Made by a program: the position numbers and the translations under genes
From: Borborobacter arsenicus
GTDB taxonomy: Bacteria > Pseudomonadota > Alphaproteobacteria > Rhizobiales > Rhizobiaceae
Reading direction: 5' to 3'
DNA: 64,000 bases
Assembly: GCF_003934165.1 (NCBI RefSeq)
Contig: NZ_RKST01000008.1
Span: 186,001-250,000, forward strand
Notes under the pieces: model-generated
The model's input: the letters and a program-made list of their open reading frames with translations, nothing else
The model's database searches: none
What the model was told of the DNA's origin: nothing
Part shown: positions 42,516 through 53,689 of the stretch, one piece after another
How the letters are laid out: the number at the start of each line of letters is the position of its first letter
How positions within the stretch are numbered: position 1 is the stretch's first letter

Positions 42516-43286
42516 CTATCGTATCGAGTTGCGTGCCGCGCTGAGCAAGGCTTCGGCCCCGAGCGCCATGTAGCGATGCTCCGCCCCTATCGCCAGCAGG
42601 TTGTAGCCCATCCCGACAAAACGCCCACACATACCCGCATCCACCACATACATGCCGGCATGCTTGCCGGCTGCCCTGGTGCGCGAGGCAATGGAAGTGA
42701 TGGTTTCCATCATCTCCTCAAGGGTCGAGTCGACCGTTGCGCCATCGGTCCAGGCGATAGAGAAATCGGCCGGCCCGACAAAAATCCCGTCAATGCCCGG
42801 CGTTTCCAATATGCCGTCCAGTGCGGCCAACGCCGCCTTCGTCTCGATCATGGCGAAGGAGACGGTTCCGGCATTGCTTTCCCGTAGCCAGTTCTTAGCG
42901 TCACCTCCGCCGGCCCGTGGCATGGCGAAGGTAGGACCCCAGGACCGCTCGCCCACGGGCGGATATTTCATGGCGGCTGCAAAGCGCTGCGCATCCGCCA
43001 CGGAATTGACCATCGGCGCGATCACGGCCTCCGCGCCGAAATCCAGTGCGCGGCTCGCCATATCCCAGCGTCCGACAGGGATGCGCACGACGGGATGCCG
43101 ATTGGCATGCTGTATTGGCGCTATTCCACGAAGCACGCTGTCTTCATGGTGTCCGCCATGCTGCATGTCGAGCGTTACTGCATCAAAGCCGAGGGAGGCG
43201 ACCACTTCCACCGTGATCGCATCAGGAATGCCCGACCATGAGGTGAACAGCGTTTCACCGGCTGCAAGTCGCGATGCAAATGTCAT
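42516..43286 (-). CDS. HpcH/HpaI aldolase family protein
   Basis: A 256-residue class II pyruvate aldolase with the TIM-barrel motifs LGFDAVTLDMQHGGH near residue 33 (the catalytic histidine), VRIPVGRWDMASRALDFGAEAVIAPMV with the conserved arginine, and the metal-binding IETKAALAALDGIL and GIFVGPADFSIAWT. Members cleave 4-hydroxy-2-oxo acids to pyruvate and an aldehyde. Genes on both sides are unrelated, so the substrate is not indicated. Confidence 0.9.
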   Translation of the reverse strand: MTFASRLAAGETLFTSWSGIPDAITVEVVASLGFDAVTLDMQHGGHHEDSVLRGIAPIQHANRHPVVRIPVGRWDMASRALDFGAEAVIAPMVNSVADAQRFAAAMKYPPVGERSWGPTFAMPRAGGGDAKNWLRESNAGTVSFAMIETKAALAALDGILETPGIDGIFVGPADFSIAWTDGATVDSTLEEMMETITSIASRTRAAGKHAGMYVVDAGMCGRFVGMGYNLLAIGAEHRYMALGAEALLSAARNSIR

Positions 43287-43367
43287 GGTCGTTCCCCCGG
43301 TCGCCCGCTTCCAAGGCGCGATAAGCTGCCATTCACATTGACAGCTTTCCGCCTTCGAACCGCAGGC

Positions 43368-43688
43368 TCAGCTGTTCTTTACCTGCTCTACCGCCGTCGC
43401 CAGCAATTCGTCCATGGTGCGGCGGATCTGGTGGTCGGACTGTTCGACGCCAGCGGCATCGAAGTCACCGCGAACCTTTCGGAACACATCATGGTCTCCC
43501 GCCTCCTGGAAGTCGGCGGCAACCACTTCCTTCGCATAGGCCTCGGCATCGTCACCGGTCTTGCCCAGCTTTTCGGCCGCCCAAAGGCCAAGCAGCCTGT
43601 TACGACGTGCCATCGCCTTGAACCGCTGTTCCTCGTCCATGGCAAACTTCTTTTCGAAGCCTTCCTGACGGTCTTTCATGTTGGTCAT
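43368..43688 (-). CDS. F1-ATPase inhibitor, zeta subunit (DUF1476)
   Basis: A 106-residue all-helical protein of the ATPase zeta-subunit family (formerly DUF1476). The N-terminus MTNMKDRQEGFEKKFAMDEEQRFKAMARRN matches the inhibitory segment of the Paracoccus denitrificans subunit, followed by LLGLWAAEKLGKTG. In Paracoccus it blocks ATP hydrolysis by F1FO. ATG 43688 has GGAG eight bases upstream. No ATP synthase genes are near. The family is limited to alphaproteobacteria. Confidence 0.9.
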   Translation of the reverse strand: MTNMKDRQEGFEKKFAMDEEQRFKAMARRNRLLGLWAAEKLGKTGDDAEAYAKEVVAADFQEAGDHDVFRKVRGDFDAAGVEQSDHQIRRTMDELLATAVEQVKNS

Positions 43689-43940
43689 GTCGTAGTCTCC
43701 AGCTGAGATTGCGATTCGTGGCCAATGAATGTGGCTTTTCAAGCACAAATCAAAAGGCGGCGCTGTGGTCAATATGCGCCGGACGCCTATGTCGCACGGG
43801 AATCCGGTTGATTGGCAAGATTTGCCGATTGAGCAACCGGCGCGTTTGGGATAGAGACCGCTTGAACTTTAAATCGCCGCGTTTTGCGCGCGTTGCAAAG
43901 GCCGCCGCGCACGGCCTGCTCCGGATTCAGAGAAAACGAC

Positions 43941-44735
43941 ATGAAAAATCGCCGCCGTATTTATGAAGGCAAGGCCAAGATACTTTATGAAGGACCGGAA
44001 CCGGGAACGCTGATCCAGTTCTTCAAGGACGACGCCACCGCCTTCAACAAGAAGAAGCATGACGTGGTTGACGGCAAGGGTGTGCTCAATAACCGCATCT
44101 CCGAGCATATTTTCAACCATCTCAACCGCATGGGCATTCCCACCCACTTCATCCGGCGGCTGAACATGCGCGAGCAGCTGATCAAGGAAGTCGAGATCAT
44201 CCCGCTCGAAGTCGTGGTGCGCAACGTCGCGGCCGGCTCGCTGGCCAAGCGCCTCGGCATCGAGGAAGGCACTGTGCTGCCGCGCTCGATCATCGAGTTC
44301 TACTACAAGGCTGATGCGCTGGACGATCCGATGGTGTCGGAAGAACACATCACCGCTTTCGGCTGGGCGAGCCCGCAGGAAATCGACGACATCATGGCGC
44401 TTGCCATCCGCGTCAACGATTTCCTCTCCGGCCTGTTCCTCGGCGTCGGCATCCAGCTGGTCGACTTCAAGATCGAATGCGGGCGCCTGTTCGAGGGCGA
44501 CATGATGCGCATCGTCGTAGCCGACGAGATTTCTCCGGATTCGTGCAGGCTTTGGGACGTCAACACCCAGGACAAGCTCGACAAGGACCGGTTTCGCCGC
44601 GACATGGGCGGCCTCGTCGAGGCCTATCAGGAGGTCGCGCGTCGTCTCGGCATCATGAACGAGAACGAGCCGCCAAGGCCCTCGGGTCCGATCCTGGTCG
44701 CTTCGGCCGAAGGGCCGAAGGGCAAGCCGCATTGA
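43941..44735 (+). CDS. purC: Phosphoribosylaminoimidazole-succinocarboxamide synthase
   Basis: SAICAR synthetase joins aspartate to CAIR in purine synthesis. The 264-residue protein has [14 protein letters not shown] at the N-terminus, [12 protein letters not shown] and [13 protein letters not shown] near residue 95, and the signature [10 protein letters not shown] followed by [12 protein letters not shown]. It is the first gene of the purC-purS-purQ-purL block. Confidence 0.98.
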   Translation: MKNRRRIYEGKAKILYEGPEPGTLIQFFKDDATAFNKKKHDVVDGKGVLNNRISEHIFNHLNRMGIPTHFIRRLNMREQLIKEVEIIPLEVVVRNVAAGSLAKRLGIEEGTVLPRSIIEFYYKADALDDPMVSEEHITAFGWASPQEIDDIMALAIRVNDFLSGLFLGVGIQLVDFKIECGRLFEGDMMRIVVADEISPDSCRLWDVNTQDKLDKDRFRRDMGGLVEAYQEVARRLGIMNENEPPRPSGPILVASAEGPKGKPH

Positions 44736-44773
44736 ACGACCTGTCGGTCATCACTAAAATAAGCGTAGCAAGC

Positions 44774-45016
44774 ATGATCAAGGCCCGCGTCACCGTAACC
44801 CTCAAGAACGGCGTTCTCGACCCGCAAGGCAAGGCGATCGAACATGCGCTCGATGGCCTGGGCTTCAGCGGCGTCGGTTCCGTGCGCCAGGGCAAGGTGT
44901 TCGACCTGGAGCTTGAAGGCACAGACAAGGCCAAGGCGGAAGCCGACCTCAAGGCCATGTGCGACAAGCTCCTCGCCAATACGGTGATTGAGAACTATAG
45001 TGTGACGATTACCTGA
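44774..45016 (+). CDS. purS: FGAM synthase small subunit PurS
   Basis: An 80-residue protein starting MIKARVTVTLKNGVLDPQGKAIEHAL, the PurS signature, with a ferredoxin-like fold. It bridges PurL and PurQ in the three-part formylglycinamidine synthase. It starts 38 bases after purC. Confidence 0.96.
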   Translation: MIKARVTVTLKNGVLDPQGKAIEHALDGLGFSGVGSVRQGKVFDLELEGTDKAKAEADLKAMCDKLLANTVIENYSVTIT

Positions 45017-45033
45017 GGTTGTGCGAGGGCGTA

Positions 45034-45291
45034 ATGACCGAAGTCACGAATGATCTGATGTATGAGCTTATGAAGCGGATGCATCATGAGATTTCCGAGC
45101 TTCGACAGGATGTGTCCGAGGTCAAGAAGGAATTGAACGTCATCCGCGGCCATATGATCGGCATTCAAACCGACATTCATAATATCTATGGCATCCTTGC
45201 CCGCCACGACGAACGCCTCGATCGCATTGAACGTCGTCTTGAACTGCGCGAACTCGCCGAAGCCCAGAAACCTTTCGATCACAACTCATGA
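45034..45291 (+). CDS. Small coiled-coil protein in the purine cluster
   Basis: An 85-residue protein between purS and purQ. A heptad pattern runs from about residue 12 to 75 ([16 protein letters not shown], then [21 protein letters not shown]), predicting a coiled coil; no other domain is seen. Its ATG lies 18 bases after purS and its stop overlaps the purQ start (ATGA), so translation is coupled to purQ. It is not a purine enzyme. A structural or regulatory link to the FGAM synthase complex is a guess. Confidence 0.8.
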   Translation: MTEVTNDLMYELMKRMHHEISELRQDVSEVKKELNVIRGHMIGIQTDIHNIYGILARHDERLDRIERRLELRELAEAQKPFDHNS

Positions 45292-45974
45292 AATCAGCCG
45301 TCGTTGTCCTCCCTGGCCTCAATCGTGACCGCGACATGATCGCGGCACTGACCAAGATCGGCGGCAAGCCGCCGCTCACCATCTGGCAGACCGATACCGA
45401 AATCCCCGACGTTGACCTGATCGTCATTCCGGGTGGTTTCTCCTATGGAGACTATCTGCGTTGCGGCGCCATTGCCGCGCGCATGCCAGTAATGCGGGCC
45501 GTGGCTGAAAAGGCGGCCAAGGGCGTCATGGTCATCGGCGTGTGCAACGGCTTCCAGATCCTGGTCGAGGCCGGCATGCTGCCCGGCGCGCTGATGCGCA
45601 ACGCCTCGCTGAAATTCGTGTGCCGCGAAGTGAAGCTGCAGGTCGCCAATGCCAATACGGCCTTTACCCGCAGCTATAGCGCCGGCCAGATCATCCGCTG
45701 CCCTGTCGCGCATCATGACGGAAACTACTTCGCCGATCCCGAGACGCTGGCGCGGCTCGAAGGCGAAGGCCAGGTGGTGTTCCGCTATGCCGAAGGCACC
45801 AATCCCAATGGCTCGATCAACGATATTGCCGGCATCATGAACGAGGGCGGCAATGTGCTCGGCCTGATGCCGCACCCGGAAAACCTGATCGAGCACGCCC
45901 ATGGCGGCAGCGATGGCCGCGGCCTGTTCGAGAGCGTTCTGGGAGAGCAGTCCCGTATTTTGACCGAGGCCTGA
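45288..45974 (+). CDS. purQ: FGAM synthase glutaminase subunit PurQ
   Basis: PurQ supplies ammonia from glutamine to PurL. The 228-residue class I glutamine amidotransferase has PGLNRDRDM at the N-terminus, [15 protein letters not shown] near residue 50, the nucleophile in GVCNGFQ (Cys86) and the histidine-glutamate pair in [10 protein letters not shown] near the C-terminus. Its start overlaps the coiled-coil gene. Confidence 0.98.
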   Translation: MKSAVVVLPGLNRDRDMIAALTKIGGKPPLTIWQTDTEIPDVDLIVIPGGFSYGDYLRCGAIAARMPVMRAVAEKAAKGVMVIGVCNGFQILVEAGMLPGALMRNASLKFVCREVKLQVANANTAFTRSYSAGQIIRCPVAHHDGNYFADPETLARLEGEGQVVFRYAEGTNPNGSINDIAGIMNEGGNVLGLMPHPENLIEHAHGGSDGRGLFESVLGEQSRILTEA

Positions 45975-46016
45975 TTTCAAGCCAAATTCCCATATGCCGC
46001 TGAAGAGATCAAGAAT

Positions 46017-46433
46017 TTGCGTCTGACCACCGTCGCCACGCTAGCCGCTACCCTGTCGTGTCTGTTGATGCTTGGCGCGTGTCAATCCGGCTCCAAGAGC
46101 AGCGGAACCTCGCAGTCCGGCAAGAGCGCCTCGCTCAGGAGCATGGAAACGGTCGCCATCGCCGCGCATAAATGCTGGTTCGCCAGCAAGGACCCCGCCT
46201 TCAAGTCCTATCGCATGGCCAATGAACTGAACTCGATGACCGGCACGCCGCGCTTCCTGCTGGTGCCAGCCAGGAACTATGGCGGCCTGCCGCTGCTCGT
46301 CGTTCAGGCGAGCGGAAACTCAAGCCGCGTCGATATGTTCGGCCCTCTGTTGGATGAGCCGCTTGGCACGCGCGTCAACGCGGATGTGAAACGCTGGGCT
46401 GCCGGCGGTAGCGACTGCGGCACAAGCGCCTGA
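46017..46433 (+). CDS. Putative lipoprotein
   Basis: A 138-residue protein with a lipoprotein signal: basic start, hydrophobic stretch LAATLSCLLMLGAC with lipobox LGAC (Cys22), then a serine- and glycine-rich linker. The mature part is a small globular domain (ETVAIAAHKCWFASKDPAF) with cysteines that could pair with the C-terminal CGTSA. The start is TTG 46017, preceded by AAGAGA. It lies between purQ and purL, an arrangement also seen in related Rhizobiales by recall. The function is not known. Confidence 0.72.
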   Translation: MRLTTVATLAATLSCLLMLGACQSGSKSSGTSQSGKSASLRSMETVAIAAHKCWFASKDPAFKSYRMANELNSMTGTPRFLLVPARNYGGLPLLVVQASGNSSRVDMFGPLLDEPLGTRVNADVKRWAAGGSDCGTSA

Positions 46434-46525
46434 TATAACCCGAATGAACCTGCGGCCAGCCCTCGCCGGTCGCTGCATTTTCTAGACCCTGAAACTATTT
46501 CCCGTTGCTGGGGCCGGACAGAGCC

Positions 46526-48742
<2,217 letters not shown>

Positions 48743-48756
48743 ACAGGAATCGCACG

Positions 48757-48990
48757 ATGGCAATGGACCCGCACGATATCGAACGTTTGATCAAGGAAGG
48801 CATCCCCGATGCCAAGGTGACCATTCGCGACCTTGCCGGAGATGGTGACCACTACGCAGCCGAAGTGGTCGCCGAAAGCTTTCGTGGCAAGAGCCGCGTA
48901 CAGCAGCACCAGATGGTCTATGACGCGCTCAAGGGCAATATGGGCGGCGCTCTCCACGCGCTTGCCCTTCAAACCAGCGCCCCGGAGTGA
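48757..48990 (+). CDS. BolA family protein
   Basis: A 77-residue BolA-like protein: DIERLIKEGIPDAKVTIRDLAGDGDHYAAEVV near the start, then FRGKSRVQQHQMVYDAL with the conserved histidine. This is the short BolA2/IbaG type that forms Fe-S-bridged complexes with CGFS glutaredoxins. The gene lies 61 bases before grxD, which supports that partnership. Confidence 0.92.
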   Translation: MAMDPHDIERLIKEGIPDAKVTIRDLAGDGDHYAAEVVAESFRGKSRVQQHQMVYDALKGNMGGALHALALQTSAPE

Positions 48991-49051
48991 TACATAGAGC
49001 AGACCAAATTGGGGAGCATAGGGCTCCAAAGGGCACAGCTAGGACAGAAAA

Positions 49052-49384
49052 ATGAGCGGAATCAGCGAGTTCATCGGCAATGAAGTCAAGAACAACGACG
49101 TCGTCCTGTTCATGAAGGGCACGCCGGGCTTTCCGCAATGTGGCTTTTCCGGGCAGGTCGTCCAGATTCTTGACTATATCGGCGTCGATTACAAAGGCAT
49201 CGACGTGCTGACCTCGAGCGAATTGCGCCAGGGCATCAAGGACTATTCCAACTGGCCGACCATCCCCCAGCTTTACGTCAAGGGTGAGTTTGTCGGCGGC
49301 TGCGATATCGTCCGCGAGATGTTCCAGGCCGGTGAACTTCAATCCCTGTTTGAAGGAAAAGGCGTCGCCATCAAGGCCGCATAG
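49052..49384 (+). CDS. grxD: Monothiol glutaredoxin, Grx4 type
   Basis: A 110-residue CGFS glutaredoxin that binds a [2Fe-2S] cluster with glutathione and delivers it to targets. Features are [17 protein letters not shown] (active Cys30), the [20 protein letters not shown] glutathione-binding segment and a short C-terminal helix. It pairs with the BolA protein just upstream and complements the suf system earlier in the window. A strong terminator follows. Confidence 0.96.
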   Translation: MSGISEFIGNEVKNNDVVLFMKGTPGFPQCGFSGQVVQILDYIGVDYKGIDVLTSSELRQGIKDYSNWPTIPQLYVKGEFVGGCDIVREMFQAGELQSLFEGKGVAIKAA

Positions 49385-49428
49385 TCCCCAGCAAGGGTCG
49401 GATTCTCTCTAACTATCCGAACTCTTTC

Positions 49429-49457
49429 AAAAGGCGCCGGCGGCCCCGGCGCCTTTT
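49429..49457 (+). terminator. Rho-independent terminator after grxD
   Basis: A perfect 12-bp stem AAAAGGCGCCGG (49429-49440) / CCGGCGCCTTTT (49446-49457) with a 5-base loop ends in four T residues. It closes the purine-bolA-grxD stretch and could work in both directions. Confidence 0.88.
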
Positions 49458-49492
49458 GCCGTCTTCTGAGATAGATATTTTCGAGTGAGCTA

Positions 49493-50740
49493 ATGGATGC
49501 ATCGTCGCTAGCAATCAAGCCGCCACGTCTTCAAGGCATGGGCAAGCCCGAGTTCATCGCCTTGATGGCCATGCTGATGGCATTGAACGCACTCGCAATA
49601 GACATCATGCTGCCGGGCTTACAGGAAATCGGCGCCAGTCTCGGCGTCGAGAGCGAGAACCATCGCCAATATGTCATTTCCGCCTATCTGATGGGGTTTG
49701 CCATCGCGCAACTCCTTTATGGGCCGCTGGCCGATCGGTTCGGCCGCAGGCTGCCGATGATGGTCGGGCTTGGCATTTATATTGTCGCCGCCCTTGCCGG
49801 CGCCTTCGCGCCAAGTTTCGACACGCTGCTCCTGATGCGCTTTATCCACGGCATCGGTTCGGCTGCGACACGGGTGATAACGGTTTCCATTATTCGCGAC
49901 GTTTTCGGCGGCCGGCAGATGGCCGAAGTCATGTCGCTGGTCATGATGATATTCATGATCGTGCCGGTGATCGCGCCGGCCACCGGCCAGGTCATCATGC
50001 TTTTCGGCGATTGGCACCTGATCTTCGTGTTCATGGCGATAATGGGACTGGCCATCACCCTGTGGATGAGGATGCGCCTGCCTGAAACGCTAGATCCGGC
50101 AGACAAGCGGCCGTTCACGGTCAAGTCGATCCTTCAGGCCTTCGGTATCGTGCTCGGTGATCGTGTCGCGCTGTGCTACACGCTGGCTTCGGCCTTCATC
50201 TTCGGCGCACTGTTCGGCTTCATCAATTCGGCCCAGCAAATCTATGTTGGCATTTACAATCTCGGGGCATGGTTCCCGGTGGCTTTCGCCGCGGTTGCCG
50301 CCTTCATGGCGCTGTCGTCCTATCTCAATTCACGACTGGTCGGCCGTTTCGGCATGCGCAGGATCTCGCATGGTGCGCTCATCGGTTTCATGACCGTCAG
50401 CGGTCTCTGGTTCGTGTTGTCGCTGTTCGGGACCATCCCGTTTGCGCTGTTCCTGCTGCTTTTCGCACTGGCGATGTTCCAGTTCGGCCTGATCGGCTCG
50501 AATTTCAACGCGCTGGCGATGGAACCGCTGGGCCATGTCGCCGGCACGGCGTCATCGGTTCTCGGCTTCATGGGCACGGCCGGCGGCGGATTGATCGGCG
50601 CTGCGCTGGGTCAGGCCTTTGACGGCACCACGACGCCGCTCGGGGCGGGCTTCCTCGGCGTTTCACTTGTCGGCCTGATTTTCGTGATCATCGCTGAGAA
50701 GGGAAAGCTGTTCCAACCGCACAGCCAGCCGACCAGATAA
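49493..50740 (+). CDS. MFS transporter, Bcr/CflA drug-resistance family
   Basis: A 415-residue inner-membrane protein with 12 hydrophobic helices. Signature parts are ALAIDIMLPGLQEIGASLG in helix 1, the GPLADRFGRRLPMMVGL loop between helices 2 and 3, and RVITVSIIRDVFGGRQMAEV near residue 125, typical of Bcr/CflA drug:H+ antiporters. The substrate cannot be predicted. It converges with ttcA, separated by one base. Confidence 0.9.
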   Translation: MDASSLAIKPPRLQGMGKPEFIALMAMLMALNALAIDIMLPGLQEIGASLGVESENHRQYVISAYLMGFAIAQLLYGPLADRFGRRLPMMVGLGIYIVAALAGAFAPSFDTLLLMRFIHGIGSAATRVITVSIIRDVFGGRQMAEVMSLVMMIFMIVPVIAPATGQVIMLFGDWHLIFVFMAIMGLAITLWMRMRLPETLDPADKRPFTVKSILQAFGIVLGDRVALCYTLASAFIFGALFGFINSAQQIYVGIYNLGAWFPVAFAAVAAFMALSSYLNSRLVGRFGMRRISHGALIGFMTVSGLWFVLSLFGTIPFALFLLLFALAMFQFGLIGSNFNALAMEPLGHVAGTASSVLGFMGTAGGGLIGAALGQAFDGTTTPLGAGFLGVSLVGLIFVIIAEKGKLFQPHSQPTR

Positions 50741-50741
50741 C

Positions 50742-51617
50742 TCAGTCGGCAGACGGCTGCTCCTCGTTTCCGCCAGCGCTCAAATTGGCGAAATCGAACA
50801 GCTTGCGGTCGAGCAGATGGCTCGGCCGCACATTGGTCAACGCGCGGATCATCGTGTCCTTGCGGCCCGGCATGCGCCTTTCGATATCGTCCAGCATCGC
50901 CTTCATGATATTGCGCTGCAATCCGTCCTGGCTGCCGCACAGGTCGCAGGGAATGATCGGAAACGCCATCGCCTCGGCGAACTTGGCCAGATCCGCCTCC
51001 GCACAATAGCTGAGCGGCCGCAGCACCATTACATCGCCTTCGTCATTCAACAATTTCGGCGGCATCGCCGCGAGCCGGCCGCCATGGAAGAGGTTCATGA
51101 AGAAGGTCTCCAGAATATCCTCGCGATGGTGGCCCAGAACCAGTGATGAGCAGCCCTCTTCCCGCGCGATGCGATAGAGATGCCCGCGCCGTAGCCGCGA
51201 GCAGAGCGAGCAATAGGTTGCCCCCTCCCCGATCTTGTCGGTGACGATCGAATAGGTATCGCGGTATTCGATCCTGTGCCGGATACCGTAACGGTCGAGA
51301 AAATCTGGCAATATGTGCTTGGGGAAATTCGGCTGCCCCTGATCGAGATTGCAGGCGATCAGCTCGACCGGCAGCACGCCGCGCCACTTCAAGTCCAGCA
51401 GAACGGCCAGAAGGCCGTAGGAATCCTTGCCTCCGGAAAGCGCGACGAGCCAGCGTTCACCTGGCTTCACCATCGAGAAATCCTCAATGGCCTGCCGTGC
51501 CAGCCGCAGCAGGCGCTTGCGCAGCTTGTTGAATTCGACCGAGGTCGGGACATCACGAAACATGGCATGACAGGCATCACCGGCAGCTTCGGCAATCGGT
51601 TCCAGCAACAAGGTCAT
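50742..51617 (-). CDS. ttcA: tRNA 2-thiocytidine(32) synthetase TtcA
   Basis: TtcA thiolates cytidine 32 in some tRNAs using an Fe-S cluster. The 291-residue protein has the PP-loop SGGKDS at residues 61-66, the CSLC pair (Cys136, Cys139) and CDLCG (Cys224) that ligate the cluster, and the helix [18 protein letters not shown]. All three key cysteines are present. The gene lies downstream of rpsD but is separated from it by a terminator. Confidence 0.95.
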   Translation of the reverse strand: MTLLLEPIAEAAGDACHAMFRDVPTSVEFNKLRKRLLRLARQAIEDFSMVKPGERWLVALSGGKDSYGLLAVLLDLKWRGVLPVELIACNLDQGQPNFPKHILPDFLDRYGIRHRIEYRDTYSIVTDKIGEGATYCSLCSRLRRGHLYRIAREEGCSSLVLGHHREDILETFFMNLFHGGRLAAMPPKLLNDEGDVMVLRPLSYCAEADLAKFAEAMAFPIIPCDLCGSQDGLQRNIMKAMLDDIERRMPGRKDTMIRALTNVRPSHLLDRKLFDFANLSAGGNEEQPSAD

Positions 51618-51667
51618 GTCACGCCCAGTTCGTTATCGGCTTTTGAATACTGAAAGCAGCAGCCAAA

Positions 51668-51695
51668 GAAAAGGCCACCCGAAGGTGGCCTTTTC
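51668..51695 (-). terminator. Rho-independent terminator of rpsD
   Basis: GAAAAGGCCACC (51668-51679) pairs with GGTGGCCTTTTC (51684-51695) around a CGAA loop. It lies 25 bases past the rpsD stop; the palindrome can end transcription from either strand. Confidence 0.85.
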
Positions 51696-51719
51696 GAATT
51701 CTGCATATGTGAGACGAAA

Positions 51720-52337
51720 TCAGCGCGAATAGAATTCGATGACCAGATTCGGCTCCATCTGGACGGCGAACGGCACGTCCGACAGGCTCGGCACACGGCC
51801 ATAGGTCGCCACCATCTTGTTGTGGTCGACTTCGATGTAATCCGGCACGTCACGCTCGGCGAGCTGCACGGCTTCCAGCACGATCGCGAGCTGCTTCGAC
51901 TTCTCGCGCACCTCGATCACGTCGCCGGCCTTGCAGCGATAGGAGCCGATATTGACCCGGCGGCCATTGACGTTGACGTGGCCGTGATTGACGAACTGGC
52001 GCGCAGCAAAGATGGTCGGAACGAACTTTGCGCGATAAACGATCGCGTCAAGCCGCGACTCCAGCAGGCCGATCAGGTTCTCCGGGGTATCGCCCTTGCG
52101 GCGGTTGGCTTCCTCATAGATCTTGCGGAACTGCTTTTCCGAGATATCGCCGTAGTGGCCCTTGAGCTTCTGCTTGGCGCGCAGCTGCAGCCCGAAGTCC
52201 GAAAGCTTGCCCTTGCGGCGCTGGCCGTGCTGGCCGGGGCCATATTCACGCTTGTTGACCGGGGACTTCGGACGGCCCCAGATATTTTCACCAAGGCGGC
52301 GGTCGATCTTGTATTTCGCGGATTCGCGCTTGCTCAT
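51720..52337 (-). CDS. rpsD: 30S ribosomal protein S4
   Basis: A 205-residue primary rRNA-binding protein of the small subunit. It starts [21 protein letters not shown] and has the S4 N-terminal [11 protein letters not shown]-like segment, followed by the S4 RNA-binding domain [37 protein letters not shown] 52337 has AAGGGA upstream. It is a single-gene transcript here, as in other Rhizobiales, away from the main ribosomal operons. Confidence 0.98.
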   Translation of the reverse strand: MSKRESAKYKIDRRLGENIWGRPKSPVNKREYGPGQHGQRRKGKLSDFGLQLRAKQKLKGHYGDISEKQFRKIYEEANRRKGDTPENLIGLLESRLDAIVYRAKFVPTIFAARQFVNHGHVNVNGRRVNIGSYRCKAGDVIEVREKSKQLAIVLEAVQLAERDVPDYIEVDHNKMVATYGRVPSLSDVPFAVQMEPNLVIEFYSR

Positions 52338-52473
52338 CGCATTCCCTTTCAAAACGATACGCTCGAAACCCGATGTTTCGAGCGAAGGAAACGCGCCCTC
52401 CTCTGGCCACCTTTCGGCAGGCCTGACAGGACTTCCCACGCACGCATTGCGGAAAAAGTCCACGGGACACGTC

Positions 52474-52503
52474 AAATGAAACACCGGGCGTCGTGGCCCG
52501 GTG
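52474..52503 (-). terminator. Hairpin after the polysaccharide deacetylase gene
   Basis: On the minus strand CACCGGGC-CACGAC-GCCCGGTG (52482-52503) is followed by TTTCATTT. It lies about 50 bases beyond the deacetylase stop and upstream of rpsD, so it probably separates the two transcripts. The 52338-52554 gap holds no gene. Confidence 0.5.
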
Positions 52504-52554
52504 CTGGCGGCTGATTAGGCGAAGTTTGGCGCAAAGTCAACGCGAAAGCTGGAG

Positions 52555-53613
52555 TTACACGGAAACCACGAGCTTCCCACCATTGGCCAGCGGCGTCGTG
52601 ATACCAGAAAGCATGGCGCGGATATAGGTCAGTTTCTGATAACGGCCGTTGAGCGAAAGGCGCGGCAGCGCGTGCAAATGGCGGGCATGATCCGGCCGAA
52701 GCAGGCCATGGCGGGTGGTCACGGCGGATGCATAGCCAGCGGCCGCGGCCAACTCGACCTCCCGCTCGCCAACGGCGGCCGCATAGCCATAGGGATAGGC
52801 CATATGGCGCGGCTGTGCACCGAGCCGCGCAGCAAGAATATGACCGGCCTCGTCAATCTCGCTACGAGCCCGTTCATCCTCCAGTCGCTTCAGGCTGTAG
52901 TGATGAACGGTATGGGCGCCGATGGTGATCAGCGGATGCGAGGCGATGGTACGTATCTCATCCCAGTTCATCAGAAGGTGCCGGCGCGTCACATCCGGAT
53001 CGATGCCGCAGGATCGAGCGAAATCGCGAAGAACGTGCCTTTGATCTTCTTCACGCACTTCGGTGGTCAGGAAGGTCTGCAGGCGTCGGCTTGTGGCAGC
53101 GCGCGTGGCGGGCTCCGAACAGTCGAGGAGCATCGGCCCGTCGGATGTCTTCAACGACACCGGCTGACCGGCATTGACGATCTCCTCCACCACCTCCCAC
53201 CACAGATCGACCACCCCGTCGATCAGCCCAGGCGCGATATAGATTGTCATCGGCACGTGATGCTTTTCCAGCACGGGCAGTGCTTCAAGCAGATTGTCGC
53301 GGTAGCCGTCGTCGGCAGTAACGGTGGCAAAACGCTGACTGCCGGGTGTTTGGGCGAGGCGATCAAGAGCCTCGTCAAGCGTCACGAACTCAAATCCAGC
53401 CTCCTTCATGTCGCCCAGGACGGCATCAAGAAAATCAGGCGTGATGGCGAGGTGGCGGTTTGCCCCCGTTGCGCTGGCAGGATCGGCGGTGACGCGATGC
53501 AGCATCAGGATCACGCCAGCGCCACCGAGCAGCGGGCGTGCCAGCCGGGCAAGACCGCCATAGCTCACGGCATTCAGCGCCAGCCTGCGCATCATGTCGC
53601 CTGCGTCGATCAT
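52555..53613 (-). CDS. Polysaccharide deacetylase (NodB-type), HfsH-like
   Basis: A 352-residue carbohydrate esterase family 4 protein that would remove N-acetyl groups from a surface polysaccharide. The NodB motifs are VILMLHRV near the start of the domain, the catalytic pair in VTADDGYRDN, the metal-binding histidines in IGAHTVHHYSL and a later YPYGYAAAVG. No signal peptide is evident, so it may act in the cytoplasm. ATG 53613 has GGTGA five bases upstream. It is divergent from the acetyltransferase gene and belongs to the polysaccharide locus. It resembles HfsH of holdfast clusters. Confidence 0.82.
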   Translation of the reverse strand: MIDAGDMMRRLALNAVSYGGLARLARPLLGGAGVILMLHRVTADPASATGANRHLAITPDFLDAVLGDMKEAGFEFVTLDEALDRLAQTPGSQRFATVTADDGYRDNLLEALPVLEKHHVPMTIYIAPGLIDGVVDLWWEVVEEIVNAGQPVSLKTSDGPMLLDCSEPATRAATSRRLQTFLTTEVREEDQRHVLRDFARSCGIDPDVTRRHLLMNWDEIRTIASHPLITIGAHTVHHYSLKRLEDERARSEIDEAGHILAARLGAQPRHMAYPYGYAAAVGEREVELAAAAGYASAVTTRHGLLRPDHARHLHALPRLSLNGRYQKLTYIRAMLSGITTPLANGGKLVVSV

Positions 53614-53689
53614 TAATTCACCATTTGCCCCTACGTTCGCGGCTTGGATCACCAGTCGGCAGCCAGACATAGCCGCTAAGGATTGAGGT

